Below, piece by piece: positions 45,650 through 53,509 of a DNA stretch of 54,271 bases. Under the pieces are notes generated by a model that was not told the origin of the DNA, searched no databases, and saw only the letters and a list, made by a program, of their open reading frames with translations. Every line of letters starts with the position of its first letter. Positions within the stretch are counted from its first letter, which is position 1. Origin of the DNA: an uncultured Faecalibacterium sp. (lineage in GTDB: Bacteria; Bacillota; Clostridia; Oscillospirales; Ruminococcaceae); assembly GCA_944385995.1 (NCBI GenBank), contig CALWZL010000007.1, forward strand, positions 1 through 54,271, given 5' to 3'. Both the position numbers and the translations under genes were made by a program.

Positions 45650-45685
45650 AATCATTCGCAAGCGAATGTTCGCTTGCGAATGATT
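45650..45685. promoter_or_regulatory. Perfect 36-bp palindrome, probable MarR operator
   Basis: Two 17-bp arms (AATCATTCGCAAGCGAA and its exact complement) flank a 2-nt TG centre. Each arm is itself built on the dyad ATTCGC-NN-GCGAAT, giving two overlapping half-palindromes. It ends 27 nt before the marR ATG, the classic place for autoregulation by a MarR dimer pair. Confidence 0.8.
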
Positions 45686-45712
45686 GCGCTGCGCAGAATG
45701 GGAGGTCAAAAA

Positions 45713-46177
45713 ATGGATGCAAATCAGTTTAAGACGGCCAGTCTGGTGGTGCGGCTGGGAAATGTGGTAGCCTGGCTGCGCAACCAGCGGATGCAGCAAA
45801 GGGGGATCACATCCAGTCAGTCGGACGTGATTCGATACATCTTGAAGCATCGGGATCAGCCTGTTTCAGCGGGCGACTTAATGGAGCAGCTGGGCCTTTC
45901 CCCCTCGACCATGGCCGGCATCCTCAAGCGCCTGGAGAACAAGTGCCTCATCACCCGAACCACAGATGAAAAGGATGGGCGAAAGGTTCTCATTGCCCCG
46001 ACAAGGGAAGGGATGGAGCTGGAAGACTACCTGAAAGAAACAGCCCGGCAGACCGAAGAAATTCTCCTGCGGGGCATGACAAAAGCAGAGCAGGATGAAT
46101 TGTATCGTCTGCTGAAGATGGCATTGCAGAATGCAGATGCAGTCAAAAAGGCCGGGGGGTGCAAACAGGATGGGTGA
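45713..46177 (+). CDS. MarR-family transcriptional regulator
   Basis: A 154-aa winged-helix regulator. The recognition region is SAGDLMEQLGLSPSTMAGIL, and the wing contains ITRTTDEKDGRKVLI with the family's D-x-R-D-like turn. The ATG at 45713 has GGGAGG upstream; in-frame codons further upstream lie within the palindrome and are rejected. It overlaps the MATE exporter gene by 8 nt. Expected role: ligand-relieved repression of its own operon, controlling drug or metabolite efflux, through the palindrome at 45650. Confidence 0.93.
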   Translation: MDANQFKTASLVVRLGNVVAWLRNQRMQQRGITSSQSDVIRYILKHRDQPVSAGDLMEQLGLSPSTMAGILKRLENKCLITRTTDEKDGRKVLIAPTREGMELEDYLKETARQTEEILLRGMTKAEQDELYRLLKMALQNADAVKKAGGCKQDG

Positions 46178-47522
46178 AAACCAAGAGCTGTTTGAACAAA
46201 CGCCTGTCCCCAAAGCGCTGGCCGCGCTGGCGGTGCCTACCATCATCAGCCAGCTCATCACCATGATCTACAATTTGTCCGATACCTATTTCATAGGCAA
46301 GACAAACAACCCTTACCAGATTGCGGCTGCGTCCCTGGCCTATGTTTTGGTTTTTGTGATGACCGCTTTGTCCAACCTTTTCGGGGTGGGCGGCGGCAGC
46401 CTGATCTCCCGGCTTCTTGGCGTGCAGAAAAGGGAACAGGCAAAGTGTGTGTGCGCGTTCAGCTTTTATGGAGCGATTGCTGTCGCGCTGCTCTATTCCA
46501 TGGGCTGCTGGGTTTTTATGGACCCGCTGCTCCGCCTGTTGGGTGCCAGTGATTCCACCATTGGGTTTTCTGCAAGCTATGCGTTTTGGGTGGTTGTGGT
46601 TGGCGGCATCCCTTCCACCCTCAGCATGACCATGGCACAGCTGCTGCGAAGCGAAGGATATGCAAAAAAGGCGAGCTTTGGGCTTGGCATGGGCGGAATC
46701 CTGAACATCCTTCTGGACCCGGTCTTTATGTTTGTGATCCTGTCCCCGGGGCAGGAGGTTGCCGGCGCCGGCATGGCAACCATGCTGTCCAATGTGATTT
46801 CTCTGGGCTATTTTCTGCTGGTATTCTTCCGTCTGGGAAAGGATACCGTGCTTTCCCTCTCCATCCATCGTTTGTCTGCGGGGACGAAGTATGCGGCCCC
46901 CGTCTTGTCTGTTGGGTTCCCGTCGGCGCTGTCGTCCCTGCTGGCCTGCATTTCCAATATGACCGCGAACCATTTGGCATCCGGTTACGGGGATATCCCG
47001 GTGGCAGCCATGGGGCTGGTCAAAAAAATCAATATGCTGCCCATGAATGTGGGGATGGGACTGTGCCAGGGAATGCTGCCCCTGGTGGCCTATAACTACG
47101 CTGCCAAACAGTATAAGCGGATGCAATCCGTCATCAACTGTGCCCGCTTCAGCGGGATGGGTTTTGCGGTTTTGTGCATCATCGCCTTTGAACTGTTTTC
47201 CGGCCAGATTGTGTCGCTGTTTATCAAGGAACCGGAAACGCTGGCATTGAGCTCGGTGTTTTTGCAGATCAGCAGCCTTGCCACACCCTTTATGATCAGC
47301 AATTTCCAGATGGCCTATACCTTACAGGCGATGGGAAAGGGCCCGGAGTCCCTGCTGCTGTCCTCCTGCCGCCAGGGCATCATCTATATTCCCCTGATGT
47401 TCCTGATGAATGTTCTGTTCCAGTTGTATGGTGTCGTTTGGGCCCAGCTGCTGGCCGATGGACTGACCCTGGTGCTCTCCTTTGTGGTCTACCGCCGGGT
47501 TTGCCGTCAGTTTGCTGAATAG
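46170..47522 (+). CDS. MATE-family multidrug/metabolite exporter
   Basis: A 450-aa cation-coupled exporter with about 12 transmembrane helices. The N-terminal half shows the MATE pattern LAVPTIISQLITMIYNLSDT and GVGGGSLISRLLG; the mirrored second half has VGFPSALSSLLACISN. The ATG at 46170 overlaps the marR stop, so translation is coupled. Substrate unknown; adjacency to MarR suggests an aromatic or drug-like compound that also acts as inducer. Confidence 0.93.
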   Translation: MGENQELFEQTPVPKALAALAVPTIISQLITMIYNLSDTYFIGKTNNPYQIAAASLAYVLVFVMTALSNLFGVGGGSLISRLLGVQKREQAKCVCAFSFYGAIAVALLYSMGCWVFMDPLLRLLGASDSTIGFSASYAFWVVVVGGIPSTLSMTMAQLLRSEGYAKKASFGLGMGGILNILLDPVFMFVILSPGQEVAGAGMATMLSNVISLGYFLLVFFRLGKDTVLSLSIHRLSAGTKYAAPVLSVGFPSALSSLLACISNMTANHLASGYGDIPVAAMGLVKKINMLPMNVGMGLCQGMLPLVAYNYAAKQYKRMQSVINCARFSGMGFAVLCIIAFELFSGQIVSLFIKEPETLALSSVFLQISSLATPFMISNFQMAYTLQAMGKGPESLLLSSCRQGIIYIPLMFLMNVLFQLYGVVWAQLLADGLTLVLSFVVYRRVCRQFAE

Positions 47523-47809
47523 GCCGCAGTGTGGTGAAACGGTTCAAGAGGTCCATCGTTTCTGACGGCAAGGTTTCCCCCGGCATGACAATGGCACGCC
47601 GTCGGCGCCCATGGAGGAATTTCTCTCCTGCATCAAGACCATCCTTGCAGAATGCGATGCCCCGCAGCTGCCCGGCGGGAAATAAGGGCGGTAGTTGCAC
47701 GTTGCGCATCGCGATGAATTTCTGCAGCAGGTCCTTTGATGGCCTGGAACATAAAACTGTAAGAGATGTCAAGAAGGCTTGGACAAGCGGGATGCCCGCA
47801 TCGTTTGGC

Positions 47810-48140
47810 TCAAACTGGTCGATAAGACCTCTTTTCCGCATCATACAGCCAAAACGCCTGGTATAGAGCAAGGTCCAATTCCTCGAAGGTCAAAGCTCTG
47901 TATCTGCGCAGACAGGCTTTTATCTTGGACCATAGCTTCTCGAGCAGAAACTTTGACCGGGTTGTTCCGCCTGGATAGCTCGTTTGTGCAATTGCTTTGT
48001 TTACCCGAATCGCTGAAAGCAAAGTAGTTCCTCTTGGCCTGGTAAGCGGAGCGTGGTCGACAACTCGCTTGCCTCCTACAGCACGGCCGTACCGCTGTAT
48101 CATCCTCCGTGCCAGGAGCCGCTTTCGGCGGTTGCACTCC
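47810..48140 (-). mobile_element. Relic of an IS630-family transposase
   Basis: On the minus strand, reading from 48103, the frame gives QRYGRAVGGKRVVDHAP and GTTLLSAIR, then SYPGGTT, typical of the IS630 DDE core. It jumps within a few residues to EKLWSKIKACLRRYRALTFE, the C-terminal IS630 pattern (normally preceded by DFNPIE). The segment between, including a catalytic aspartate and the last glutamate region, is deleted. No start or terminal inverted repeats were identified. Confidence 0.7.
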
Positions 48141-48329
48141 GAAACGCACCTGCGGGTGCAGTGACGAAGCCCCCTTTCAGGGAGCAGATGACCTTAGCAA
48201 AGGGTTTGCTCCGGTCATCCAGGGAAAGCTGCGCTTTCCCTGCGACGGTTGATACCGGCTGCCCAATGGCCTTTTTGCGTCGGAAAATCCCTGGTTCAGC
48301 GCAATTTTATGGAAAATGATTCCCTCGTT

Positions 48330-48338
48330 TGTTATAAT
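48330..48338 (+). promoter_or_regulatory. Promoter of the sugar ABC transporter operon
   Basis: Extended -10 TGTTATAAT at 48330-48338; the -35 region (TGGAAA at 48310-48315, 17-nt spacing) is weak. It lies 61 nt before the lipoprotein start. Confidence 0.6.
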
Positions 48339-48399
48339 AAGACAAAGCTGTAAGGCAGTTTATATTGGATGAAAAGGAAGAACAAATGTTGGGGGTAAA

Positions 48400-49869
48400 A
48401 TGAAAGACATCATGAAAAAAGCAGCTGCCCTTTGCGCAGCTGTTCTGATGGCCGTTGGCTGTGTTGCCTGTTCGGGCGGGGGAGAGCAGACACAAAGCGA
48501 AGCGTTAAGAGAGCCTGCATCATCGGAAGCGTCCGAACCGGTCACACTGCAGGTTTACCTGGCGGCACAGTATGCCGATCCAACGGTCCATTACCCGATC
48601 TATGAGGCTTTGATGGATTACCAGGAGGCCCATCCCAATCTCACCCTGGAATTTATTTCACCCAAGGGGGTGAACTACATGGAAGAACGGGAGGCCATGA
48701 TTAGCCAGCTCAATGCGGAAATTCTTTCAGGCGGCGGCCCGGATCTTTTTATCATGGAGGGTTACCGCACCACAGAAATCAATCTCTTCCCGGATATTGA
48801 GAAGGCCATGGTAAATGGAACCTTTCTGGACCTGACCGAAGCCATGGAGAAACAGGGCCTCTCCCGAGAGGAGGATTTTTATTCTGCCGTGCTGGATGCA
48901 GGCCAGTGGGAGGGAAAGCAATATATTCTGCCTCTTGGTTTCTCTGTTCCGCTGATGATCAGCGCAGCAGATGTGCTGAATGCCAGCAGCTTCAACTTGC
49001 AGCGAGCATCCCGCAGTTTTGATGGAATGCTGTCCGAGCTGCTGCGCATTCATCAAGAACAGCCGATTCTGGTTATCACCAGCATAGATCCGCTGGATGT
49101 CCTGGCGCAGCCGGTTCTGGATTACGAGGCGCATCAGGTAAGGCTGGATACATCTGCCGTCCGCCGCGCGCTGGAACTGGAGAAGATTTTCCGCACCGGG
49201 GATATCGCCTACGATCTTGCCCGCGGGCTGTTCAATGATACAAACCCTGCGCAGGTTCAGGATGAATTTGCCGAGGGCGTGCTGTTTGCTGCTCTGCGGT
49301 ACAGCAGGTTCAGCATCAACCTTTTGCGGCAGTGCCAGGCATTGGGGATAGAGCTATCGGTCATGCCGATCCCCAATGAGGAGGGGACCATCACGGCAAA
49401 AATCGGGTCCTATGCCATGGGCAACCGCAACACAAAGTATCCCGAGGAAGTCGCAGACCTGCTGCTTTATCTTGTCAGTGAGGAATGCCAGTCTGCGGCA
49501 GCCTATGCAGATTACAATCAGCTCCCCATCCGAAAAGGATGTATGCAGGCTTGCTTCGATGCACAGTATCAGTTCTCCATTTACGATGCTTCCAGAGAGA
49601 GGATGACCGAAGAAGGAATTGCAGAACGGCAAGAGCAGTATGGCGTTCCGCTGGATGAGGCCCGAATCAAGCAGTTGGAAACCATCTGCGAGCAGGTGAC
49701 GGCTGCACATTACCAGACCATATGGTATCGTGGTGTGGATTTGGGCCAAAGCGAAACCGGGGAGAATGTGGCAAGTTATCTGCATATGCAGTACTGGAAT
49801 GACGAGATATCCCTGAATGAACTCATCGAAATTCTCTCGTCCAAAATGCGTCTGTACCTGGATGAATGA
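48400..49869 (+). CDS. ABC transporter extracellular solute-binding lipoprotein
   Basis: A 489-aa family 1-type binding protein. The N-terminal signal ends in a lipobox region with two candidate cysteines (Cys21 in AVGC, Cys24 in CVACS), followed by a Ser/Glu-rich tether. The body has typical binding-protein features: TLQVYLAAQYAD start, GGGPDLFIMEG, and YILPLGFSVPLM. The gene is followed by two permeases, the first overlapping by none and separated by 11 nt. Ligand is probably an oligosaccharide by family; the sequence does not tell which. Confidence 0.88.
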   Translation: MKDIMKKAAALCAAVLMAVGCVACSGGGEQTQSEALREPASSEASEPVTLQVYLAAQYADPTVHYPIYEALMDYQEAHPNLTLEFISPKGVNYMEEREAMISQLNAEILSGGGPDLFIMEGYRTTEINLFPDIEKAMVNGTFLDLTEAMEKQGLSREEDFYSAVLDAGQWEGKQYILPLGFSVPLMISAADVLNASSFNLQRASRSFDGMLSELLRIHQEQPILVITSIDPLDVLAQPVLDYEAHQVRLDTSAVRRALELEKIFRTGDIAYDLARGLFNDTNPAQVQDEFAEGVLFAALRYSRFSINLLRQCQALGIELSVMPIPNEEGTITAKIGSYAMGNRNTKYPEEVADLLLYLVSEECQSAAAYADYNQLPIRKGCMQACFDAQYQFSIYDASRERMTEEGIAERQEQYGVPLDEARIKQLETICEQVTAAHYQTIWYRGVDLGQSETGENVASYLHMQYWNDEISLNELIEILSSKMRLYLDE

Positions 49870-49880
49870 AGGGGGCAGCC

Positions 49881-50696
49881 ATGAAAAGACGAAATATACA
49901 GAGCTGGCTGCTGGCTTTGCCCGCCCTGATTGCCCTGGGGGTGGGTTACCTGGTGCCGTTGGCATTGGCTTTCTATAAAAGCCTGTTTGCCGGGATGAGC
50001 ACAAATTTTGTGGGGCTGGACAACTATACCGACCTGTTCACCAACTATGCTTTTGGTCTTGCGGTCAAAAATTTGCTGCGGCTATGGTGCATTGCCATAC
50101 CCCTGAATTTGGTGCTGGGAGTCCTGCTGGCGGTGCTCTGTGTGGAAGCAGCAGGGCCACGGTTGCGGCTGGCCTTCTTTTTCCCTGGTATTCTTCCGGC
50201 AGCCTGCGTGGTGATGATGGCCACCGAAGGAGCCAGCCTGCTGGGATGGGAAGATACCTGGACTTTTCATGAAGAGTCGGCTTTGGTTTGGCTGGCGATT
50301 GTTTTATGGAAAACATTGGGCTATACCGTTTTGATCTGTGCGGCCTTCTTGGAATCCATCCCGGGAGAAATCCTGGATGCGGCAAAGCTGGACGGAGCCG
50401 GGTTCTGGCAGTGCCTGTTTCGGGTGCGGCTGCCCCTGATTGCCCGCGGTCTGGGCCTCTGTGTGATCCTGGTGATCTTCAACGGATACCGGTGTTTTCG
50501 GGAGGCGTATTTGATCGGCGGAGAACATCCCCACGAGGAACTATACAGCCTACAAAATTTCTTGCAGAATAATTTCTCCAATATGAACTATGCCCGGCTG
50601 GAAGCCGCATCCATTCTGGTGGTGATAGGGGTTTTTGCAGTGGGGCTGCTGCTGGCGGCCCTGTGGAAGGGAACCCAGAGGAGGGGGCAGTCATGA
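49881..50696 (+). CDS. Sugar ABC transporter permease (MalF/UgpA-type)
   Basis: Inner-membrane permease of about 271 aa with six helices. The EAA-loop that docks on the ATPase is evident (EILDAAKLDGAGFWQCLFRV followed by RLPLI). Start ATG 49881 has AAGGGGG upstream; an in-frame ATG at 49866 overlapping the lipoprotein stop is also possible. The 3' end overlaps the next permease by ATGA. Confidence 0.9.
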   Translation: MKRRNIQSWLLALPALIALGVGYLVPLALAFYKSLFAGMSTNFVGLDNYTDLFTNYAFGLAVKNLLRLWCIAIPLNLVLGVLLAVLCVEAAGPRLRLAFFFPGILPAACVVMMATEGASLLGWEDTWTFHEESALVWLAIVLWKTLGYTVLICAAFLESIPGEILDAAKLDGAGFWQCLFRVRLPLIARGLGLCVILVIFNGYRCFREAYLIGGEHPHEELYSLQNFLQNNFSNMNYARLEAASILVVIGVFAVGLLLAALWKGTQRRGQS

Positions 50697-51475
50697 GAGA
50701 AAATCATAAAATTCTCCCGGTGATTTTGGTTCTTCTGGCTGTCGTTTTCCTGATGCCCTGCCTGCTGCTGATCCTGCCCCTGGCAGGAGAGCCGCTGGAT
50801 GCCCTTTGGGGTACCGTGATATCGCCCGATTATTTGCAGGGATATGGTAACACATTGACCCTTGCCATCAGCAGTGTGGTTTTACAGACTGCTGTGGCGC
50901 TGCCGGCGGGTTATGTTTTGGCCCGAAGCGTCTCGATCCATATCAGACGGATCTGCCTTGTGCTCTGCGGGTTGCTGATGCTGCTGCCTCAGCAGGCGCT
51001 AATGCTGCCCCAGTATCTGATGTTGCAGAAACTGGGTTTGCTGGACACCTTGGCTGGATTGCTGCTAGTGACTGCCTTTCAGCCCTGGATGGTGTTGCTG
51101 CTCTGGTTTGGTACCAGCCGCATTGACCGGGAAATCTTTGATGCAGCCGCCTGCGACGGCGCAGCTGGAATGACCTTTTCGCGTCGGATTTATCTGCCCC
51201 TGATGGCCCCGTATCTGGCAGCGGCAGCGCTGCTGTCCGGGGCAGAAAGCTGGAATTTGCTGGAGCAGCCTATGATCTTTTTGCAGCAAAAAGACCATTA
51301 CCCGCTGTCCATCCTGCTTTCCCGGCTGCCGGAAGCCGACCCGGCCCAGAAACTCTTTGGGGGCGTGTTGTTCCTGCTGCCGCTGGTGATTGCCTTTGGG
51401 GTGATCTGCGGCAGGATTCAAAAAAGTAAGGAATCGTTTCATGAAATGTCTATAGTGAGGACACAAAAAGTATGA
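50693..51475 (+). CDS. Sugar ABC transporter permease (MalG/UgpE-type)
   Basis: Second permease (260 aa) with six hydrophobic segments and EAA-loop EIFDAAACDGAAGMTFSRRI followed by YLPLM. ATG 50693 overlaps the previous stop (ATGA) and has GAGGGGG before it. No ATP-binding subunit is encoded here, as is common for sugar importers that share a genome-wide MsiK-type ATPase. The stop overlaps the next start, so the hydrolase-like gene below belongs to this operon. Confidence 0.9.
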   Translation: MRENHKILPVILVLLAVVFLMPCLLLILPLAGEPLDALWGTVISPDYLQGYGNTLTLAISSVVLQTAVALPAGYVLARSVSIHIRRICLVLCGLLMLLPQQALMLPQYLMLQKLGLLDTLAGLLLVTAFQPWMVLLLWFGTSRIDREIFDAAACDGAAGMTFSRRIYLPLMAPYLAAAALLSGAESWNLLEQPMIFLQQKDHYPLSILLSRLPEADPAQKLFGGVLFLLPLVIAFGVICGRIQKSKESFHEMSIVRTQKV

Positions 51476-52290
51476 AGTATATGACATTCAATTCGTCCTG
51501 TGCCTGTGCAGGTGTTGCGAATATGCTGGCTGTCTGGGGGATAGATAAAGAAGATCGGGAGATTGCGCTGGGTATGCGGCTGCCTTACCTGTTTGAAAAG
51601 GAGTGTAACATTTATCTGGGAGGCCCTATGCTGCAGTCTGCCAAATGGTTTAATTTATATCTTCCTTCCGTGGGATTTTCCATGACGGAACAGCATCTTT
51701 CCAGAGAGGATGTGCCTTCCTATCTTTCTACTCAAAAAACAGCTATGATGGGCGTTTTTCTCGCCTCACAAGAAAAACATGCCATTGTCTACCAGGGCCG
51801 AAGAGGAAAACACTTCCTCTTTTGGAATAACAAATGGCAGCATTCCGATGATCCAGCCCAATTCTGCTGGACAGCTGATGAACTCATCCGGCGATTGGAT
51901 CAGGATGTCGTGGTTGCTGGGCTGCAGCCTGTGCCGGTTGTGCCGATCGCGGATTCTAGCTTTCAGCCGCTCTATCAACATTCCTGTCAGGTTCTTGCCG
52001 AGCTGAAGGAAGAACTGAGGGCGTTCTGCGAAACAAAACATTCCCGTAATGAGATCGGCGCAGCCTTGAATACTTTATTCCGTCCCATTCTTCTGGATGG
52101 AATCACGATGCTGGAACTTTTGCAGAGGTGGGATTTGACTGAACCATTGCGCGATGTGCAGAAAGAACTACTGAAAGTCCGTCGTATCGAAGGAACGGTC
52201 CTTCTGTCGGAGCGGATTGATATGGGGCGGCTTATGGAAGGAATTGATGCTTATATCGCATTGATTCGGGAAAAATGTGACGCAGTGTGA
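51472..52290 (+). CDS. BtrH_N-like (papain-fold-like) protein in the ABC operon
   Basis: A soluble 272-aa protein. The N-terminus FNSSCACAGVANMLA with Cys10/Cys12 followed by a helix, plus a later EKHAIVYQGRRGKHFLFWNN segment, resembles the BtrH_N/C39-like fold in which a nucleophilic Cys and a His act on amide or thioester bonds. The C-terminal half (about 165-272) is helical and not recognised. No signal peptide. ATG overlaps the upstream permease stop (ATGA), so it is co-translated with the transporter. An acyl- or aminoacyl-transfer or amidase activity on the imported compound is possible, but this is inference. Confidence 0.6.
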   Translation: MKYMTFNSSCACAGVANMLAVWGIDKEDREIALGMRLPYLFEKECNIYLGGPMLQSAKWFNLYLPSVGFSMTEQHLSREDVPSYLSTQKTAMMGVFLASQEKHAIVYQGRRGKHFLFWNNKWQHSDDPAQFCWTADELIRRLDQDVVVAGLQPVPVVPIADSSFQPLYQHSCQVLAELKEELRAFCETKHSRNEIGAALNTLFRPILLDGITMLELLQRWDLTEPLRDVQKELLKVRRIEGTVLLSERIDMGRLMEGIDAYIALIREKCDAV

Positions 52291-52312
52291 ACAGCCCTCT
52301 TATATTGAACTG

Positions 52313-52349
52313 AGCAAGAAATCGGAGATGGTTTCTTGCTTTTCTTTTT
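52313..52349 (+). terminator. Terminator of the ABC transporter operon
   Basis: AGCAAGAAA / TTTCTTGCT stem with a TCGGAGATGG loop and TTTCTTTTT tail. Confidence 0.88.
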
Positions 52350-52620
52350 GCCCAAAACAGCTCGAGAATAGAGCAAATCAAATAATCCGAATGTTCTGCC
52401 ATTGTTTGGTCTGATAGCGAATGCCGAAAGCCGCAGACCGAGCCAGCCAATCCAACTCTCTGACATTGTGAAACCGCAGTGCCAGGGGTTGGTTGTTATT
52501 ATACTTTATACGAATGAATCACAATAAAAACAAAGTATTGGACGATTCATCGCTTTTCTTTTATCATAGAAGCAGGCAAAATCTTGTCTCAACACGATGA
52601 TTTGAAGGGAGTGTATTTCC
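52350..52620. other. Intergenic region before the flavodoxin gene
   Basis: A minus-strand stretch at about 52380-52500 reads a stop-free coding-like peptide (PLALRFHNVRELDWLARSAA and onward, ending in TGA) without a start site; origin unknown. Promoter for the next gene: TTGGAC (52538-52543), 18-nt spacer, TATCAT (52562-52567). Short inverted repeats ATGAATC/GATTCAT flank the -35. Confidence 0.5.
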
Positions 52621-53301
52621 ATGAAACGACGGGACTTCTTGAAACTTTCGGGCCTGGTCGTCCTGACGGCAGCGGCCTCCGCCTGCGGCGGTGGTGCATC
52701 GTCGTCCAGCCCCGCCAGTTCAGCTGACTCGGTCCGCCCGGCGGCTTCTAGCAGCGAAACGGCCATTGTTGCCAGTCCTTCCGGCCTGCCGGATTCCGGC
52801 AGTACAGAGAACGGGGGCCGTGTTTTGGTGGCCTATTTTTCCGCCACCGGCAACACCGCAGCAGTGGCCGAAACCATTGCGGCTGCTACCAGCGGGGAAC
52901 TGTTCCCGCTGGAGCCGGTAACCCCTTATACCGACGCCGACCTGGACTACAACGACAGCAGCAACCGCACCTCCCGGGAGCGGGCGGCTGCGTCCCTGCA
53001 AAATGTGCCGCTGGTGTCCACCGCCGTGGAAGGCTGGGATACATACGATACCGTTTTTGTGGGCTATCCCATCTGGTGGGGCGGCGCAGGCTGGCCGGTG
53101 AACGGCTTTGTCACCGGGAATGATTTCACCGGTAAGCGGGTGATTCCTTTCTGCACCTCGGCCAGCTCAGGCCTGGGGCAGAGCGGAGCCCGGCTGGCAG
53201 ACCTGGCCGGCACCGGCAACTGGGAGGAAGGCCGGCGTTTTTCCTCCAGTGCCGGCGAAGCAGAAATTACCCAATGGCTGGCCGAACTGGGTTTGGCATA
53301 A
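52621..53301 (+). CDS. Exported flavodoxin-like lipoprotein (Tat signal)
   Basis: A 226-aa flavoprotein. The N-terminus MKRRDFLKLSG is a twin-arginine signal and the lipobox ASAC (Cys22) suggests lipid anchoring after folded export with FMN bound. A Ser/Ala-rich tether leads to a flavodoxin domain: YFSATGNTAAVAETI binds the FMN phosphate, and VGYPIWWGGAGWPVNGF is the flavodoxin_4-type loop with aromatic residues next to the isoalloxazine ring. Likely role: an extracytoplasmic electron carrier. No partner reductase is intact nearby. Confidence 0.85.
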   Translation: MKRRDFLKLSGLVVLTAAASACGGGASSSSPASSADSVRPAASSSETAIVASPSGLPDSGSTENGGRVLVAYFSATGNTAAVAETIAAATSGELFPLEPVTPYTDADLDYNDSSNRTSRERAAASLQNVPLVSTAVEGWDTYDTVFVGYPIWWGGAGWPVNGFVTGNDFTGKRVIPFCTSASSGLGQSGARLADLAGTGNWEEGRRFSSSAGEAEITQWLAELGLA

Positions 53302-53312
53302 AAGGGAAACCA

Positions 53313-53426
53313 ATGAATCTTCTGAGACTCACCGCAGCAGTCTCTTTCGCCGCCGCTTCCTGTGCCGCCGGCAACCGCGGCTATGGTTTGGCGGCGCTGA
53401 CCCGCATCGCCGGCTGGAACGATTGA
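53313..53426 (+). CDS. Possible 37-aa exported peptide downstream of the flavodoxin
   Basis: A short frame (MNLLRLTAAVSFAAASCAAG at the start, ending GWND) with an AAAGGGA element before the ATG, 11 nt after the flavodoxin stop and just before a terminator. The hydrophobic start with ASC could be a miniature lipoprotein signal. It may equally be a chance frame in GC-rich DNA. Confidence 0.3.
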   Translation: MNLLRLTAAVSFAAASCAAGNRGYGLAALTRIAGWND

Positions 53427-53430
53427 AACA

Positions 53431-53463
53431 GACCGCCTCTGTCAGACAGGGGCGGCCTTTTCT
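53431..53463 (+). terminator. Terminator of the flavodoxin transcript
   Basis: GACCGCCTCTGTC / GACAGGGGCGGCC stem (one mismatch, one G-U) followed by TTTTCTT. Confidence 0.75.
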
Positions 53464-53482
53464 TATCCCATGGGCTGCAAAC

Positions 53483-53509
53483 AAAAAGGCCAGAGAGCCC
53501 GCTCTCTGG
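53483..53509 (-). terminator. Minus-strand terminator of the truncated reductase gene
   Basis: Stem CCAGAGAG / CTCTCTGG, with T5 on the minus strand at 53487-53483. It lies inside the residual open frame of the truncated reductase, showing that the original gene ended before it. Confidence 0.75.

Larger units (their letters stand above)
45286..45712. other. Intergenic boundary region
   Basis: Between the type VII block and marR. It contains the terminator, the second 28-nt repeat copy and the long palindrome (separate entries). The rest (about 45400-45545) holds nothing recognisable. Confidence 0.5.
47523..48399. other. Decayed region between MATE and ABC transporter genes
   Basis: About 880 nt without an intact gene. 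47523-47700 contains a short stop-bounded coding-like stretch on the plus strand (SAPMEEFLSCIKTILAEC) of unknown origin. 47810-48140 is an IS630 transposase relic. 48150-48300 has nothing clear; the promoter of the next operon is at its end. Confidence 0.6.
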
